A stretch of DNA of 64,000 nt. It comes from Flavobacterium sp. GTDB taxonomy: Bacteria; Bacteroidota; Bacteroidia; Flavobacteriales; Flavobacteriaceae. A model generated the notes under the pieces. That model was not told the DNA's origin. It ran no database searches and saw only the letters and a program-made list of their open reading frames with translations. Of the stretch, positions 18,060 to 26,485 are shown piece after piece; the first letter of the stretch is position 1; each line of letters starts with the position of its first letter. The stretch covers positions 11,563-75,562 of the forward strand of contig JASLDM010000116.1 in assembly GCA_030151565.1 (NCBI GenBank), written 5' to 3'. A program made the position numbers and the translations under genes.

Positions 18060-20111
18060 ATGGACACTACAGATAATAGAAAAATCGAGTTTGATTTGCC
18101 TAAAAATCAATCAAACGTTATTAAAGTAATTGGAGTTGGTGGAGGTGGTAGTAATGCTATTAATCACATGTTTAAGCAAGGTATTAAAGGTGTAGATTTT
18201 GTTGTATGTAATACCGATTCTCAAGCACTAGAAAATAGTACAGTGCCAAATAAAATCCAATTAGGGGTAAATCTTACCGAAGGATTAGGAGCTGGAGCCA
18301 ACCCAGAAGTTGGTCAACAATCTGCTTTGGAAAGTATCGAAGAAATTGAAAGAATGCTTGATACGAATACCAAAATGGTTTTTATTACAGCAGGAATGGG
18401 AGGAGGAACAGGAACTGGAGCAGCGCCTGTGATTGCTCAAATTTGTAAAGAGCGTGATATTTTAACGGTTGGTATTGTTACAATTCCTTTTCAATTTGAA
18501 GGAAAAGTGCGTCAAGAGCAAGCGTTAAAAGGAGTTGAGCGTTTGAGAAAAAATGTAGATTCCTTAATTGTAATTAATAATAATAAGCTACGTGAAGTTT
18601 ATGGAAACTTAGGTTTTAAAGCAGGGTTCTCAAAAGCCGATGAGGTTTTGGCAACAGCATCACGTGGTATTGCAGAGGTAATTACACATCACTATACTCA
18701 AAATATTGACTTAAAAGATGCTAAGACAGTATTGTCTGATAGCGGAACAGCAATAATGGGATCATCTGTAGCTTCGGGTGAAACAAGAGCCAAAGATGCT
18801 ATTGTTGAAGCATTAGATTCACCATTATTAAATGATAATAAAATTTCAGGTGCTAAAAACGTATTGTTGTTAATTGTTTCTGGTACTAATGAAATTACAA
18901 TTGATGAGATTGGAGAAATTAATGATCATATTCAGACAGAAGCTGGTCATAATGCCAATATCATTATGGGGGTTGGAGAAGATGACTCTTTAGGAGAATC
19001 TATTTCTGTTACTATCATTGCTACAGGTTTCAATGTAGAACAGCAAATGAATATTGTGAATTCTTCTGAACCAAAGGTGATTATTCACGCGTTGGAAGAA
19101 GAGCAAAAAGTAGTTCGAGATTTATCTCAATCAGCTGCTCCTGGAATTAATTTTACGTCGCCTCAAGAGCCTTTAGCTAATAAAGAGCCTGAAGCAGTTG
19201 TTGAAATTGAAGAGAAAGTAATTGAAGTAGAAACACGTAGAGTGTTTAACTTAGAAGATGATTTGTCCGAAGATGATGTTTTTCCGAATGATGGAGACGG
19301 AGGAATTGAGATTGAAAAAAAAACGATTAGCGAAACAGTAGAGCAGGAACAAGCGGCTGGATTGGATGTTTTTTTTGAAATTGTAGCGCCAACAAAGGAA
19401 GAGGTTAAGGTGTCACCATTAGAAGATCGTGCACCTAAATCTAGAGACATTAGAGATATTAATGTTGTGGATCCGGAGTTCGTGATCGTAGAGCCAATTG
19501 TTAAAGAAGAACCGAAAATTAATAGAGTTGAATTTCAAATTCAAGAGCCTAAAAAAATAGAAGAACCTATTTTGTTTAATCTTGTTGAGGAAGTTGCAGT
19601 TGAAGAGGTTAAAGTAAACGATGCTCAATTTGTTAACGCACATAATAATGCGGACGTTTCAAATAATTCTGTAGATCACGATTTAATTCGTTATTCTTTA
19701 GAGGATTATATGGAGGTTGAAAATGAACTTTTGAGTTCAAAGCCTAAAGCAAAGCACACGGAAGCTATTGAGGAAGAATTTAAATTTAGTATCAGAACAA
19801 GCGAAGAAGAGATTCCTACAGCGCCAATCTCTACTGAAGAAGTGTCTCCAGTGGAAATGAGTATTGAGGAAATGCTTCGAAGAAGAGCTCCAGATCGCAA
19901 AAAAAAGATGAAAGATTATAATTATAAGTTTAATAATTCTAATTCTCATTTAAATGATCTAGAGCGTGAGCCAGCATATAAAAGACAAGGAATTGAGATT
20001 GATGCTGCTAATGCTGATTCAAATAGATCAAGAGTTTCTTTAGGTGTTGATGGAAATAATGATTCTAAACTTAGATCAAATAATTCTTTTTTACACGATA
20101 ACGTAGATTAA
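18060..20111 (+). CDS. ftsZ: Cell division GTPase FtsZ with long acidic C-terminal linker
   Basis: The tubulin homologue forms the Z ring. Residues 20-330 are the conserved core: IGVGGGGSNAINHM, CNTDSQAL, the tubulin signature GMGGGTGTGAAPVIA, FQFEGKVRQEQAL and the T7 region. The remaining 340 or so residues are Glu/Lys-rich and low in complexity, making the protein 683 residues against about 380 in E. coli. Long linkers occur in other flavobacteria. The terminal NNSFLHDNVD replaces the usual proteobacterial tail DxPxFLR. It ends the dcw cluster, followed by a terminator. Confidence 0.97.
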   Translation: MDTTDNRKIEFDLPKNQSNVIKVIGVGGGGSNAINHMFKQGIKGVDFVVCNTDSQALENSTVPNKIQLGVNLTEGLGAGANPEVGQQSALESIEEIERMLDTNTKMVFITAGMGGGTGTGAAPVIAQICKERDILTVGIVTIPFQFEGKVRQEQALKGVERLRKNVDSLIVINNNKLREVYGNLGFKAGFSKADEVLATASRGIAEVITHHYTQNIDLKDAKTVLSDSGTAIMGSSVASGETRAKDAIVEALDSPLLNDNKISGAKNVLLLIVSGTNEITIDEIGEINDHIQTEAGHNANIIMGVGEDDSLGESISVTIIATGFNVEQQMNIVNSSEPKVIIHALEEEQKVVRDLSQSAAPGINFTSPQEPLANKEPEAVVEIEEKVIEVETRRVFNLEDDLSEDDVFPNDGDGGIEIEKKTISETVEQEQAAGLDVFFEIVAPTKEEVKVSPLEDRAPKSRDIRDINVVDPEFVIVEPIVKEEPKINRVEFQIQEPKKIEEPILFNLVEEVAVEEVKVNDAQFVNAHNNADVSNNSVDHDLIRYSLEDYMEVENELLSSKPKAKHTEAIEEEFKFSIRTSEEEIPTAPISTEEVSPVEMSIEEMLRRRAPDRKKKMKDYNYKFNNSNSHLNDLEREPAYKRQGIEIDAANADSNRSRVSLGVDGNNDSKLRSNNSFLHDNVD

Positions 20112-20134
20112 CTAAGATTTTTAAATAATTATAT

Positions 20135-20167
20135 AACCCGGAAAAAGTTTTTTCCGGGTTATTTTTT
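20135..20167 (+). terminator. Terminator of the dcw cluster
   Basis: A perfect 12-bp stem (AACCCGGAAAAA with its complement) is followed by a T run. The T run merges with the -7 element of yqeY, so the end of one unit and the promoter of the next overlap. Confidence 0.9.
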
Positions 20168-20174
20168 ATATTTG
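20167..20174 (+). promoter_or_regulatory. -7 promoter element of yqeY
   Basis: TATATTTG matches TAnnTTTG exactly, 25 bp before the ATG. Confidence 0.6.
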
Positions 20175-20198
20175 CATTAATACTAAAAAATAAAATAT

Positions 20199-20651
20199 AT
20201 GAGCTTACAGAAACAGATTATGGATGAGATGAAGGATGCTATGAAAGCTAAAGACACTATGGCTTTAGAAGCATTAAGAGCTGTAAAATCGGAATTATTA
20301 CTTGCGCAAACGCAATCAGGTGCAAAAGAAGAGTTAAGTGCTGAGGAAGAGATTAAAATATTGCAAAAATTAGTTAAACAACGAAAAGATAGTGCTGCTA
20401 TTTTTAATGAGCAAGGAAGAGCTGATTTAGCAGATCCAGAATTAGCACAAGCGGCAATTATTGAAAAGTTTTTACCAGAACAATTAAGTACGGAAGAAGT
20501 AGAAGTTGTTGTTACAAGAATTGTAACTGAAGGAGGTTTCTCTGGAATGGCAGCAATGGGTCAGGTGATGGGATTGGTTTCTAAAGAATTGGCCGGAAAA
20601 GCAGATGGGAAAACTATTTCAACAGTTGTAAAAGCTATTTTAGCGAAATAA
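20199..20651 (+). CDS. yqeY: GatB/YqeY domain protein
   Basis: This 150-residue soluble helical protein has the YqeY layout: MSLQKQIMDEMKDAMKAKDTMALEALRAVKSELL at the start, a central KQRKDSAAIFNEQGRADLA segment, FLPEQLSTEEVE, and a C-terminal region ending GKADGKTISTVVKAILAK that resembles the tRNA-binding tail of GatB. Its exact role is not settled; a tRNA-related function is suspected from the fold. It has its own -7 element directly after the ftsZ terminator. A tRNA-Arg gene starts 10 bp after its stop and may be co-transcribed. Confidence 0.93.
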   Translation: MSLQKQIMDEMKDAMKAKDTMALEALRAVKSELLLAQTQSGAKEELSAEEEIKILQKLVKQRKDSAAIFNEQGRADLADPELAQAAIIEKFLPEQLSTEEVEVVVTRIVTEGGFSGMAAMGQVMGLVSKELAGKADGKTISTVVKAILAK

Positions 20652-20661
20652 AAGAACAAAC

Positions 20662-20735
20662 GTCTGCGTAGTTCAACTGGATAGAATATCAGATTTCGGC
20701 TCTGAGGGTTGGGGGTTCGAACCCCTCCGCGGACG
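20662..20735 (+). tRNA. tRNA-Arg (anticodon UCG)
   Basis: A full cloverleaf can be drawn: acceptor GTCTGCG pairs with CGCGGAC (one T-G), a 4-bp D stem, anticodon stem TCAGA/TCTGA with loop TTTCGGC giving anticodon TCG, T stem GGGGG/CCCTC with loop TTCGAAC, discriminator G. CCA is not encoded. UCG reads CGN arginine codons. Confidence 0.93.
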
Positions 20736-20736
20736 C

Positions 20737-20769
20737 AAGCGAAGCATTTTTTAATGCTTCGCTTTTTTT
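20737..20769 (+). terminator. Terminator after tRNA-Arg
   Basis: A perfect 12-bp stem (AAGCGAAGCATT and its complement) with a TTTT loop, followed by a T run, begins 2 nt after the tRNA. Confidence 0.9.
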
Positions 20770-20840
20770 ATTTTTTATTAAAAAGTAGTAACTTTTATGT
20801 TATACTGATAAAAATCATATTTTACCTTTAATAAAGCAGG

Positions 20841-20848
20841 TATATTTG
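20841..20848 (+). promoter_or_regulatory. -7 promoter element of the CBS-domain gene
   Basis: TATATTTG, an exact TAnnTTTG match, 18 bp before the ATG. Confidence 0.6.
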
Positions 20849-20865
20849 TTCAAGAAATAAAGGAT

Positions 20866-21288
20866 ATGAAACTAAGAATCCCTGTGTCGTCTATAATGGT
20901 GACAAATGTTGTGAAGTTGAATGTGACTGATTCATTAACAAAAGCAGAAAGTTTGTTTAAAGATTATAAGATTAGACATCTGCCTGTAATGTCGGGGGAT
21001 TCTATCATTGGAATTTTAAGTTATACCGATTTATTGAGAATCAGTTTAAGTGAGGAAGTTGATGGTGTAGATGAAGTGATGAGTACAACAGTTTATAATA
21101 TGTACTCATTAGAACAGGTTATGGTGAAAAATGTCATTACAATACAAGCAAATGCTAATATTAAAGATGCCGCTGAAATTTTAGCAGAAAGTGATTTTAG
21201 AGCATTGCCTGTTTTGGATGGAGATAAATTGGTAGGGATGTTAACAACTACCGATTTAATTAAGTACATGTTGAAGCAATACAATTAA
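20866..21288 (+). CDS. Tandem CBS-domain protein
   Basis: The 140-residue protein consists almost only of two CBS repeats: VSSIMVTNVVKLNVTDSLTKAESLFKDYKIRHLPVM...IIGILSYTDLL and VMVKNVITIQANANIKDAAEILAESDFRALPVL...LVGMLTTTDLI. Such pairs form a Bateman module binding adenine nucleotides or similar ligands and acting as a sensor. No effector domain is attached and no partner is evident, so the regulated process is unknown. It is a single-gene unit with its own promoter and terminator. Confidence 0.9.
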   Translation: MKLRIPVSSIMVTNVVKLNVTDSLTKAESLFKDYKIRHLPVMSGDSIIGILSYTDLLRISLSEEVDGVDEVMSTTVYNMYSLEQVMVKNVITIQANANIKDAAEILAESDFRALPVLDGDKLVGMLTTTDLIKYMLKQYN

Positions 21289-21361
21289 ATCAGGGATTGA
21301 AAGAGAGTTTTTAGTTTTGTAGTTTGTGAGTTTGGCTACAAAATACATATTGTTGTTTGAA

Positions 21362-21397
21362 AAAAAAGCACTAATCAGAAATGATTAGTGCTTTTTT
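21362..21397. terminator. Bidirectional terminator
   Basis: A perfect 16-bp stem with core GCACTAATCA and a GAAA loop, with A and T tracts on both sides. It serves the CBS gene (plus) and the HMA-protein operon (minus). Confidence 0.9.
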
Positions 21398-21404
21398 AGT
21401 TTTA

Positions 21405-21737
21405 TTAACGTTCATATTGACAGCAAGAATGTAAATTTTTGTAGTTATTATCTTCTGCTTTTATGTTTTGAGTATCATGCCCTGTTTTAGCAACAGCCTT
21501 TTCAACTGCATCAAGATTTGTTTTTTTAGGATTTAAATAGATGTCTAATTTCTTTTCATCAGTCGACCAAGAAGCAGAACGTACACCTTTAACACTTAAG
21601 GCTGCTTTTTCTATGCGTTTTTTGCACATTTCGCAGTTTCCTTTCACATCTATTTTTTGATATGATTTAGGTTTGTCTTGTGCGTAAGAAGTGAATGCGA
21701 ATGCTAAAGTGATAGTAGCGTATATAAGATATTTCAT
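21405..21737 (-). CDS. Exported heavy-metal-associated (HMA) domain protein
   Basis: A 110-residue protein with a signal peptide (residues 1-19, cleavage near SYAQ) and one HMA domain: the metal motif C35-EM-C38 in VKGNCEMCKKRIEKAAL, then VRSASWSTDEKKLDIYL. The C-terminus LHSCCQYER (C105, C106) adds a second possible thiolate site. HMA domains bind Cu(I), Zn or similar soft metals; an exported copy would act as a periplasmic metal chaperone or sensor. It lies 14 bp after the metal-type TonB receptor on the same strand. Confidence 0.9.
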   Translation of the reverse strand: MKYLIYATITLAFAFTSYAQDKPKSYQKIDVKGNCEMCKKRIEKAALSVKGVRSASWSTDEKKLDIYLNPKKTNLDAVEKAVAKTGHDTQNIKAEDNNYKNLHSCCQYER

Positions 21738-21751
21738 GTTTAATAATATTA

Positions 21752-23992
21752 TTAGTTAATTTTAAATCTAAGGCCTGCATAATACATTTGTCCAAAAATG
21801 GGAGCGTATATGATTGAGCTATCAAAATCAGTTCCAAAGGGTTGATCTGCTCCTAATATAGTTCTATTTTGTTTGTAATTTGTAATATTTTCGCCACCAA
21901 CGTAAATCTCCCATTTATCTGAGAATACTTTTGTAATTTGTGCGTTTATAGTAGAAAATGGATTTGAGAAAGGCTTTGTTTGATTTTTAATTTCATTGTT
22001 TTGTGTGTTTGGTAAGCGTTGTTTGCCAATCCAATTATAAGTTAAGTCAAATTTCCAATTTCCACCTTTATCTAGAACAGGTGTTTCATATTCTAAATTG
22101 GTAAAGAAACGATGTTTAGCTTGTAAAGGACGTTCTTTTTTACCACTTAAATAATCTGTTTGTATATCGTAATATTTGTAAGCAGTTCGGATATTAAGAT
22201 GGCTGGCAAGATTATAATTTACATCTAGTTGTAAGCTGTTCGCATACGATTTTCCGTCTAGATTGTAAAATTGCACCTCGTGCGAATTTTGATCTACATC
22301 TACAACGATTTGATTGTTGAAATCGGTCCTGTAAAAATCAAGTGTAATATCTCCTTTTTTATTAAATAAATAAAAGCCTTGAGATAAACTGATTCCGTAA
22401 TTCCAAGCGATTTCAGGATCTAAGCCGTAAAGCGATCCATTTGCATCATTTATAATAAACTGTTTATTGCTTGCAAGAAGGTTTTGGTTTTCGGCAAAAA
22501 TGTTAGCTAAGCGTTTACCTCTTCCAGCTGAAACTCTTAACGTAGTGTTTTCCCATGGATTGTAACGGAGGTGGAATCTCGGAGTTACGAAGGTTCCCAT
22601 TCTATTGTGATTATCTAAACGTAATCCGGCAACAAAACTTAAGTTCTCAGTATTGTCATAGGTGTATTCAAAGAATCCTCCTATAGCGCGATCCGTTCGG
22701 TCGAAGTTTTTGTTTAACGTGTAATCAATAAATTCGTCATATTGATCAAAGGTAAAACTAATTCCCGTTGAAAATTTATTCAGTGTGTTGTTGATAATAG
22801 AGTTGAAAATCAGATTGGTGTAAAAGCTGTTTTGCTTGATATCATAAATATTTAATCCGAAATAGGAATCTTGTTTGTGATAGTTGTAGGAGGTTTGAAG
22901 ACCTATGCTTTGAAAAGGAAGTTCAGGAAAAACGTATCCTATTTTTCCGCTTAAATCAATTTTTTCTGTATTAATTTCTGAACCCCAAAAAGTAGTTTTT
23001 AGTTTGTCTTTTGTTTTGTCAAAATTCACCTCTCCCATTTGTTTGTTGTCCTTCATGTATCGCCATGTTAAAAAGCTAATCCAACCTTTTTCTAGATTGG
23101 TGTATTGCCAGCGATTCATTATGTTTACTTGATTTCCAATAGGATTGTCTAAAAATCCGTCGTGATTCATGTCATTTTTTGAATCGCGCAGATTTCCGTG
23201 AAGGAATAACGAAGTGCTCCATTTATCGGAAATTTTTTGATTTGCGTGAATATTGGCTTCGTATCTGGCATCGCTAGAGCCGTACAAATTTATATAAAGT
23301 GGGCGATCATTAGCTGGTTTAATTAATTCTGTGTTGATTTGTCCAGAGATACTTTCGTAGCCATTAACCACACTTCCTGCTCCTTTGGTGACTTGTATAC
23401 TTTCAACCCAAGTTCCTGGCGTAAAAGAAAGTCCATACGCTTGAGAAGCGCCTCGAACTGTAGGAATATTTTCTTCTGCAATAAGGATGTAGGGACTAGT
23501 AAGACCAAGCATTTTTATTTGTTTAGTTCCGGTAATGGCATCGGCGAAGTTGACGTCGATGGCAGGATTAGTCTCAAAAGCTTCAGAAATGTTGCAACAA
23601 GCAGCTTTTAAAAGTTCGCCGCTATTCATGGTAAGTGTATTGGCTGTTCCGTTTACAGAACGTTGGCTGTTTCTTTTAGTAGCTTTTACAACAACTTCAT
23701 CTAATTGAGAGTCTGGAAAGATCTGGATCGTACCCAAGGCATTTGCTTCCATAATGTGAATGCTTTTGTCTTGATATCCCACATATGAAATGATTAGGTT
23801 GTTGTGTTTTTGAAAAGGAATTTCAAAGCTTCCATCTGATAAGCTCATAGTTCCTATCGAGGAATCTTCCCAATAAATAGAAGCTCCGTAAATTGGAATT
23901 TTGTTTTCGTCAACGATAATTCCGCGTAGCTGCTCTTGAGACCATAAGTTTAGGCTCACAGCGAAGCATACAGCAGTTAAGATGTATTTCAT
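21752..23992 (-). CDS. TonB-dependent receptor of a metal island, with CC motif in the plug
   Basis: This is a 746-residue outer-membrane receptor. After a signal peptide (about 1-18) comes a CarboxypepD_reg-like domain (20-90), a TonB-box region DEVVVKATKR, the plug and a 22-strand-type barrel ending GLRFKIN. The plug carries a Cys pair, C132-C133 in LLKAACCNISEAFETNP, which is unusual for ordinary siderophore receptors and suits a soft-metal route. Between a Cys-rich small protein and an HMA protein, the best guess is import of copper or another transition metal, but the ligand is not proven. Confidence 0.85.
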   Translation of the reverse strand: MKYILTAVCFAVSLNLWSQEQLRGIIVDENKIPIYGASIYWEDSSIGTMSLSDGSFEIPFQKHNNLIISYVGYQDKSIHIMEANALGTIQIFPDSQLDEVVVKATKRNSQRSVNGTANTLTMNSGELLKAACCNISEAFETNPAIDVNFADAITGTKQIKMLGLTSPYILIAEENIPTVRGASQAYGLSFTPGTWVESIQVTKGAGSVVNGYESISGQINTELIKPANDRPLYINLYGSSDARYEANIHANQKISDKWSTSLFLHGNLRDSKNDMNHDGFLDNPIGNQVNIMNRWQYTNLEKGWISFLTWRYMKDNKQMGEVNFDKTKDKLKTTFWGSEINTEKIDLSGKIGYVFPELPFQSIGLQTSYNYHKQDSYFGLNIYDIKQNSFYTNLIFNSIINNTLNKFSTGISFTFDQYDEFIDYTLNKNFDRTDRAIGGFFEYTYDNTENLSFVAGLRLDNHNRMGTFVTPRFHLRYNPWENTTLRVSAGRGKRLANIFAENQNLLASNKQFIINDANGSLYGLDPEIAWNYGISLSQGFYLFNKKGDITLDFYRTDFNNQIVVDVDQNSHEVQFYNLDGKSYANSLQLDVNYNLASHLNIRTAYKYYDIQTDYLSGKKERPLQAKHRFFTNLEYETPVLDKGGNWKFDLTYNWIGKQRLPNTQNNEIKNQTKPFSNPFSTINAQITKVFSDKWEIYVGGENITNYKQNRTILGADQPFGTDFDSSIIYAPIFGQMYYAGLRFKIN

Positions 23993-24054
23993 TTAAGTGT
24001 TTTTGATAATTAGTATTTAACTTTAGAATTGATGTTCTATGTAAATAAAAAATA

Positions 24055-24492
24055 TCAAGCGTAAAACAAGAGCCTACAATACAATTTGAAAAGTGGTGGG
24101 GCATTTGCTTCTAAATAAGAATCTAGAAGGTTGTTCGTTGACTCAGCAATGTGAATGTTGTTGAAAAAAGGAGTATTCCATGTCATTTCCGCACTTAGTA
24201 ATTCTAATTGCAGAGGAATAACTTTGACAAGATTTTGATCCGATGTATTTGATTTGACGATTTCGTCTTTGCAGCAGTCTTTGTTATTCTCATCTTGTGG
24301 GCTTTCAAAGTCAACATCTGTTTCACAACAAGGCATTGTTTCGGTAAGCTCATCAATTGCTTTTATGCTATTGTGTGATAAAGATGTTTCTTTTAGTTCT
24401 CCCTGACAATAATGCGCATTAATAGACCAACCTACATTTGAAAAAATGAAGATAAAAAGAAAGAGGAAACTGATATGTCTTTTCTTGGTCAT
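24055..24492 (-). CDS. HYC_CC_PP-type small cysteine-rich protein
   Basis: The 145-residue protein has a basic start and one hydrophobic segment (residues 8-24), then the three landmarks that give this Bacteroidota family its name: H27-Y28-C29, the Cys pairs C55-C56 and C73-C74, and P132-P133 near the C-terminus (in NAPPLFKL). Function is unknown; the cysteines and the downstream TonB receptor and HMA gene suggest soft-metal binding in the envelope. The -7 element stands only 4 nt before its ATG, so the mRNA should be leaderless. Confidence 0.8.
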   Translation of the reverse strand: MTKKRHISFLFLFIFIFSNVGWSINAHYCQGELKETSLSHNSIKAIDELTETMPCCETDVDFESPQDENNKDCCKDEIVKSNTSDQNLVKVIPLQLELLSAEMTWNTPFFNNIHIAESTNNLLDSYLEANAPPLFKLYCRLLFYA

Positions 24493-24496
24493 GGAA

Positions 24497-24504
24497 CAAA
24501 AGTA
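24497..24504 (-). promoter_or_regulatory. -7 promoter element, 4 nt from the start codon
   Basis: TACTTTTG on the minus strand, then TTCC, then ATG. With the start point normally 4 nt after the element, transcription would begin at or next to the ATG. Confidence 0.6.
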
Positions 24505-24542
24505 TTTAAAATAAGAGAACTTAGTTGTTAAAAAATATAAAA

Positions 24543-24977
24543 TTAACGATCTGAATGCTTTTGGTAAAGAAAGCCAGCTAAAAACAATAATAGAAATATA
24601 GGATGTATTAGGAATCTTCTGATGTAAAATAGTGAAATTTTGTTTGTAGGGAAGTATAGATAATTTATATAAAATGCAGTGATGAGTATAATAAATAAAA
24701 CAGTATAGCTAGTAAAGGCAAGTTTGATTAAGTCACTTTTTTTAAAAATTAGCCACAAGATACCTAAGGAGAGAATTGAATTAATACTATAGCGAAAAAG
24801 GTAAGATAAAATCAAGATTAAATGAGAAATTTCAGGGAAAGAAGATAAGAGAAAATCACTTTTGAAGTAAATCAGGAAAGGATCATAAAATAATAAATTT
24901 TCAAAATGACGTATTAAAACTAATCCTACAATGAGCAAGCTTGATAGTAAAAGGCGAATAAGAGTAATGTTAATCAT
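24543..24977 (-). CDS. Exosortase F system-associated membrane protein
   Basis: A 144-residue integral membrane protein with about four hydrophobic segments and conserved-looking Arg residues (LIRHFENLLFYDP, FLIHPIFLLLFLAGFLYQ). It directly follows the XrtF gene with a 4-bp ATGA overlap. In flavobacteria a small membrane protein of this size regularly accompanies XrtF, and the call rests on that context plus topology. Function is unknown; it may help place or assist the exosortase. Confidence 0.8.
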   Translation of the reverse strand: MINITLIRLLLSSLLIVGLVLIRHFENLLFYDPFLIYFKSDFLLSSFPEISHLILILSYLFRYSINSILSLGILWLIFKKSDLIKLAFTSYTVLFIILITAFYINYLYFPTNKISLFYIRRFLIHPIFLLLFLAGFLYQKHSDR

Positions 24978-25507
24978 TTTTTAGAAGAAAGTTTAAAAAT
25001 CCATAATAACCACAAAAGAAAAACCAAACCATAAATACTGATTGGAAATAAAATATCATGCAAAAAGTCTCTGTATTTTGGATAAAAATATAAGCCGTAA
25101 ACAAATAGGTTTATTCTAAGAATATTTAAATTAAAGATCAATAAGCTGCCTAAAAGCATAAAGGCAATCGTTTTTTTAGCTTCGGAATAGAAAGCAGCGA
25201 TAAAAGAAAGAAAGAGGATAATTACACTTATGCTATTGCATCCTTCTATAATTTTTGCTACGGTTTTATCATGGTTAACCGTGAGTAAAATAGCTGGTTC
25301 TTGGTCGGAAGGAGATAAATCAATTATTAGGTTTAAAATAGGAGCACTTTTAGCAGTCAAATTTGCTGTTAAGACAGAAATTGCATCAACTTGATTTTTA
25401 TTTATGTCATATTGATTCAAAAACAATGTGTAAAGTATAGTCAAAACTACATATGCGCCTAAAAAGCGGGTTAAGAAAAGAAGGAAAGATTTCGTGCTTT
25501 TTTTCAT
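24974..25507 (-). CDS. xrtF: Exosortase family protein XrtF
   Basis: The 177-residue polytopic membrane protein carries the three exosortase catalytic residues in order: Cys90 in IIEGCNSISVIILF, Arg131 in NILRINLF and His150 in DFLHDILFP. Exosortases are membrane transpeptidases that cut and sort proteins bearing a short C-terminal signal followed by a membrane helix. The small single-domain form is the XrtF type of Flavobacteria. No obvious sorting substrate is encoded in this window. Confidence 0.88.
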   Translation of the reverse strand: MKKSTKSFLLFLTRFLGAYVVLTILYTLFLNQYDINKNQVDAISVLTANLTAKSAPILNLIIDLSPSDQEPAILLTVNHDKTVAKIIEGCNSISVIILFLSFIAAFYSEAKKTIAFMLLGSLLIFNLNILRINLFVYGLYFYPKYRDFLHDILFPISIYGLVFLLWLLWIFKLSSKK

Positions 25508-25556
25508 CGATAAGAGAATTTAACTAAGATCTTTTAAACAATTTATTTTGAGATAT

Positions 25557-25564
25557 TATCTTTG
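25557..25564 (+). promoter_or_regulatory. -7 promoter element of the GAF-domain gene
   Basis: TATCTTTG, an exact TAnnTTTG match, 16 bp before the ATG. Confidence 0.55.
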
Positions 25565-25579
25565 TAAAAAAAAGAAAAC

Positions 25580-26035
25580 ATGAATTATTCTGAAATTTAC
25601 GAAAAAGCATTGATAATTATTCATGAAGAAATGCTTTCTAGAGAAAATAAGTTGCAAAAGCTTTGTGAGTTCTTGAAAAGCGAATTACCGACTTATGATT
25701 GGGTAGGGTTTTATTTAGCATCAGACAACAAGCCAGAACTTTATTTGTTGGTTTATGCAGGAGCAGAAACTGATCATACAATTATTCCTTTTGGTAAAGG
25801 AATTTGTGGACAAGTTGCGGTCTCAAATCAGTCCTTTTTAGTAGCGGATGTTGCGGCTCAAGATAATTATATCGCTTGTAGTATTGATGTTAAATCAGAA
25901 ATTGTGGTACCAATATTTGTGAAAGGAAAAAATATAGGACAAATCGATGTTGATTCACATACAGTTTCTGCATTTACGGAAGATGATCGTGTCTTTTTAG
26001 AAAAAATTAATAGGGAAGTAGCGCTTTTGTTTTGA
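25580..26035 (+). CDS. GAF-domain protein, free methionine-R-sulfoxide reductase-like
   Basis: The 151-residue protein is a single GAF domain resembling fRMsr, which reduces free methionine-R-sulfoxide. Matching segments are DWVGFYLA, PFGKGICGQVA, DNYIACSIDVKSEIVVPI and IGQIDVDSH. By alignment from memory with E. coli fRMsr, C76 and C100 fit Cys94 and Cys118, but the position of Cys84 is His66. A Cys may thus be missing from the usual redox relay, so activity is plausible but the mechanism may differ. It is a single gene with its own -7 element. Confidence 0.82.
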   Translation: MNYSEIYEKALIIIHEEMLSRENKLQKLCEFLKSELPTYDWVGFYLASDNKPELYLLVYAGAETDHTIIPFGKGICGQVAVSNQSFLVADVAAQDNYIACSIDVKSEIVVPIFVKGKNIGQIDVDSHTVSAFTEDDRVFLEKINREVALLF

Positions 26036-26112
26036 AAGGAATAAGAAATTTAAATTTTTATTTAAAAGCCATAAATTTATTCTTTAAGATGGTTTTATTT
26101 CGAAAATAGAAT

Positions 26113-26120
26113 TATCTTTG
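26113..26120 (+). promoter_or_regulatory. -7 promoter element of rpsO
   Basis: TATCTTTG, 58 bp before the rpsO start, leaving a leader of about 55 nt that could hold an S15 autoregulatory structure. Confidence 0.55.
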
Positions 26121-26178
26121 CCGAAGAATTGTAACTAGATACGATTCACTACATAATAATCATTTAAATAATATTGGC

Positions 26179-26448
26179 ATGTATTTGACAAAAGAAATTA
26201 AAGAAAACATTTTCACACAACACGGTGGGAAAGTTGAAAACACAGGTTCTGCAGAAGGACAAATTGCACTTTTTACTTTTAGAATTTCTCACTTAACTGA
26301 GCATTTAAAAAGAAATCGTAAAGATTATAATACTGAGCGTTCATTAGTTCTTTTAGTAGGAAAAAGAAGAAGACTTCTTGACTATTTAAAGAAAAAAGAT
26401 ATCAATAGATATCGTGAGATTATTAAAGAATTGAATATTAGAAAATAA
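26179..26448 (+). CDS. rpsO: 30S ribosomal protein S15
   Basis: This 89-residue protein has the S15 pattern: TGSAEGQIALFTFRISHLTEHLKRNRKDYNTERSLVLLVGKRRRLLDYLKKKD, binding 16S rRNA helix junctions in the central domain. Length matches the family. The order rpsO then pnp is the same as in E. coli. A terminator follows, so pnp likely has its own promoter as well. Confidence 0.97.
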   Translation: MYLTKEIKENIFTQHGGKVENTGSAEGQIALFTFRISHLTEHLKRNRKDYNTERSLVLLVGKRRRLLDYLKKKDINRYREIIKELNIRK

Positions 26449-26456
26449 TCAATACT

Positions 26457-26485
26457 AAAGAGGTGCCTACGCGCCTCTTTTTCTT
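26457..26485 (+). terminator. Terminator after rpsO
   Basis: Stem AAAGAGGTGC/GCGCCTCTTT with loop CTAC (one T-G pair), then a T-rich run. Confidence 0.8.
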
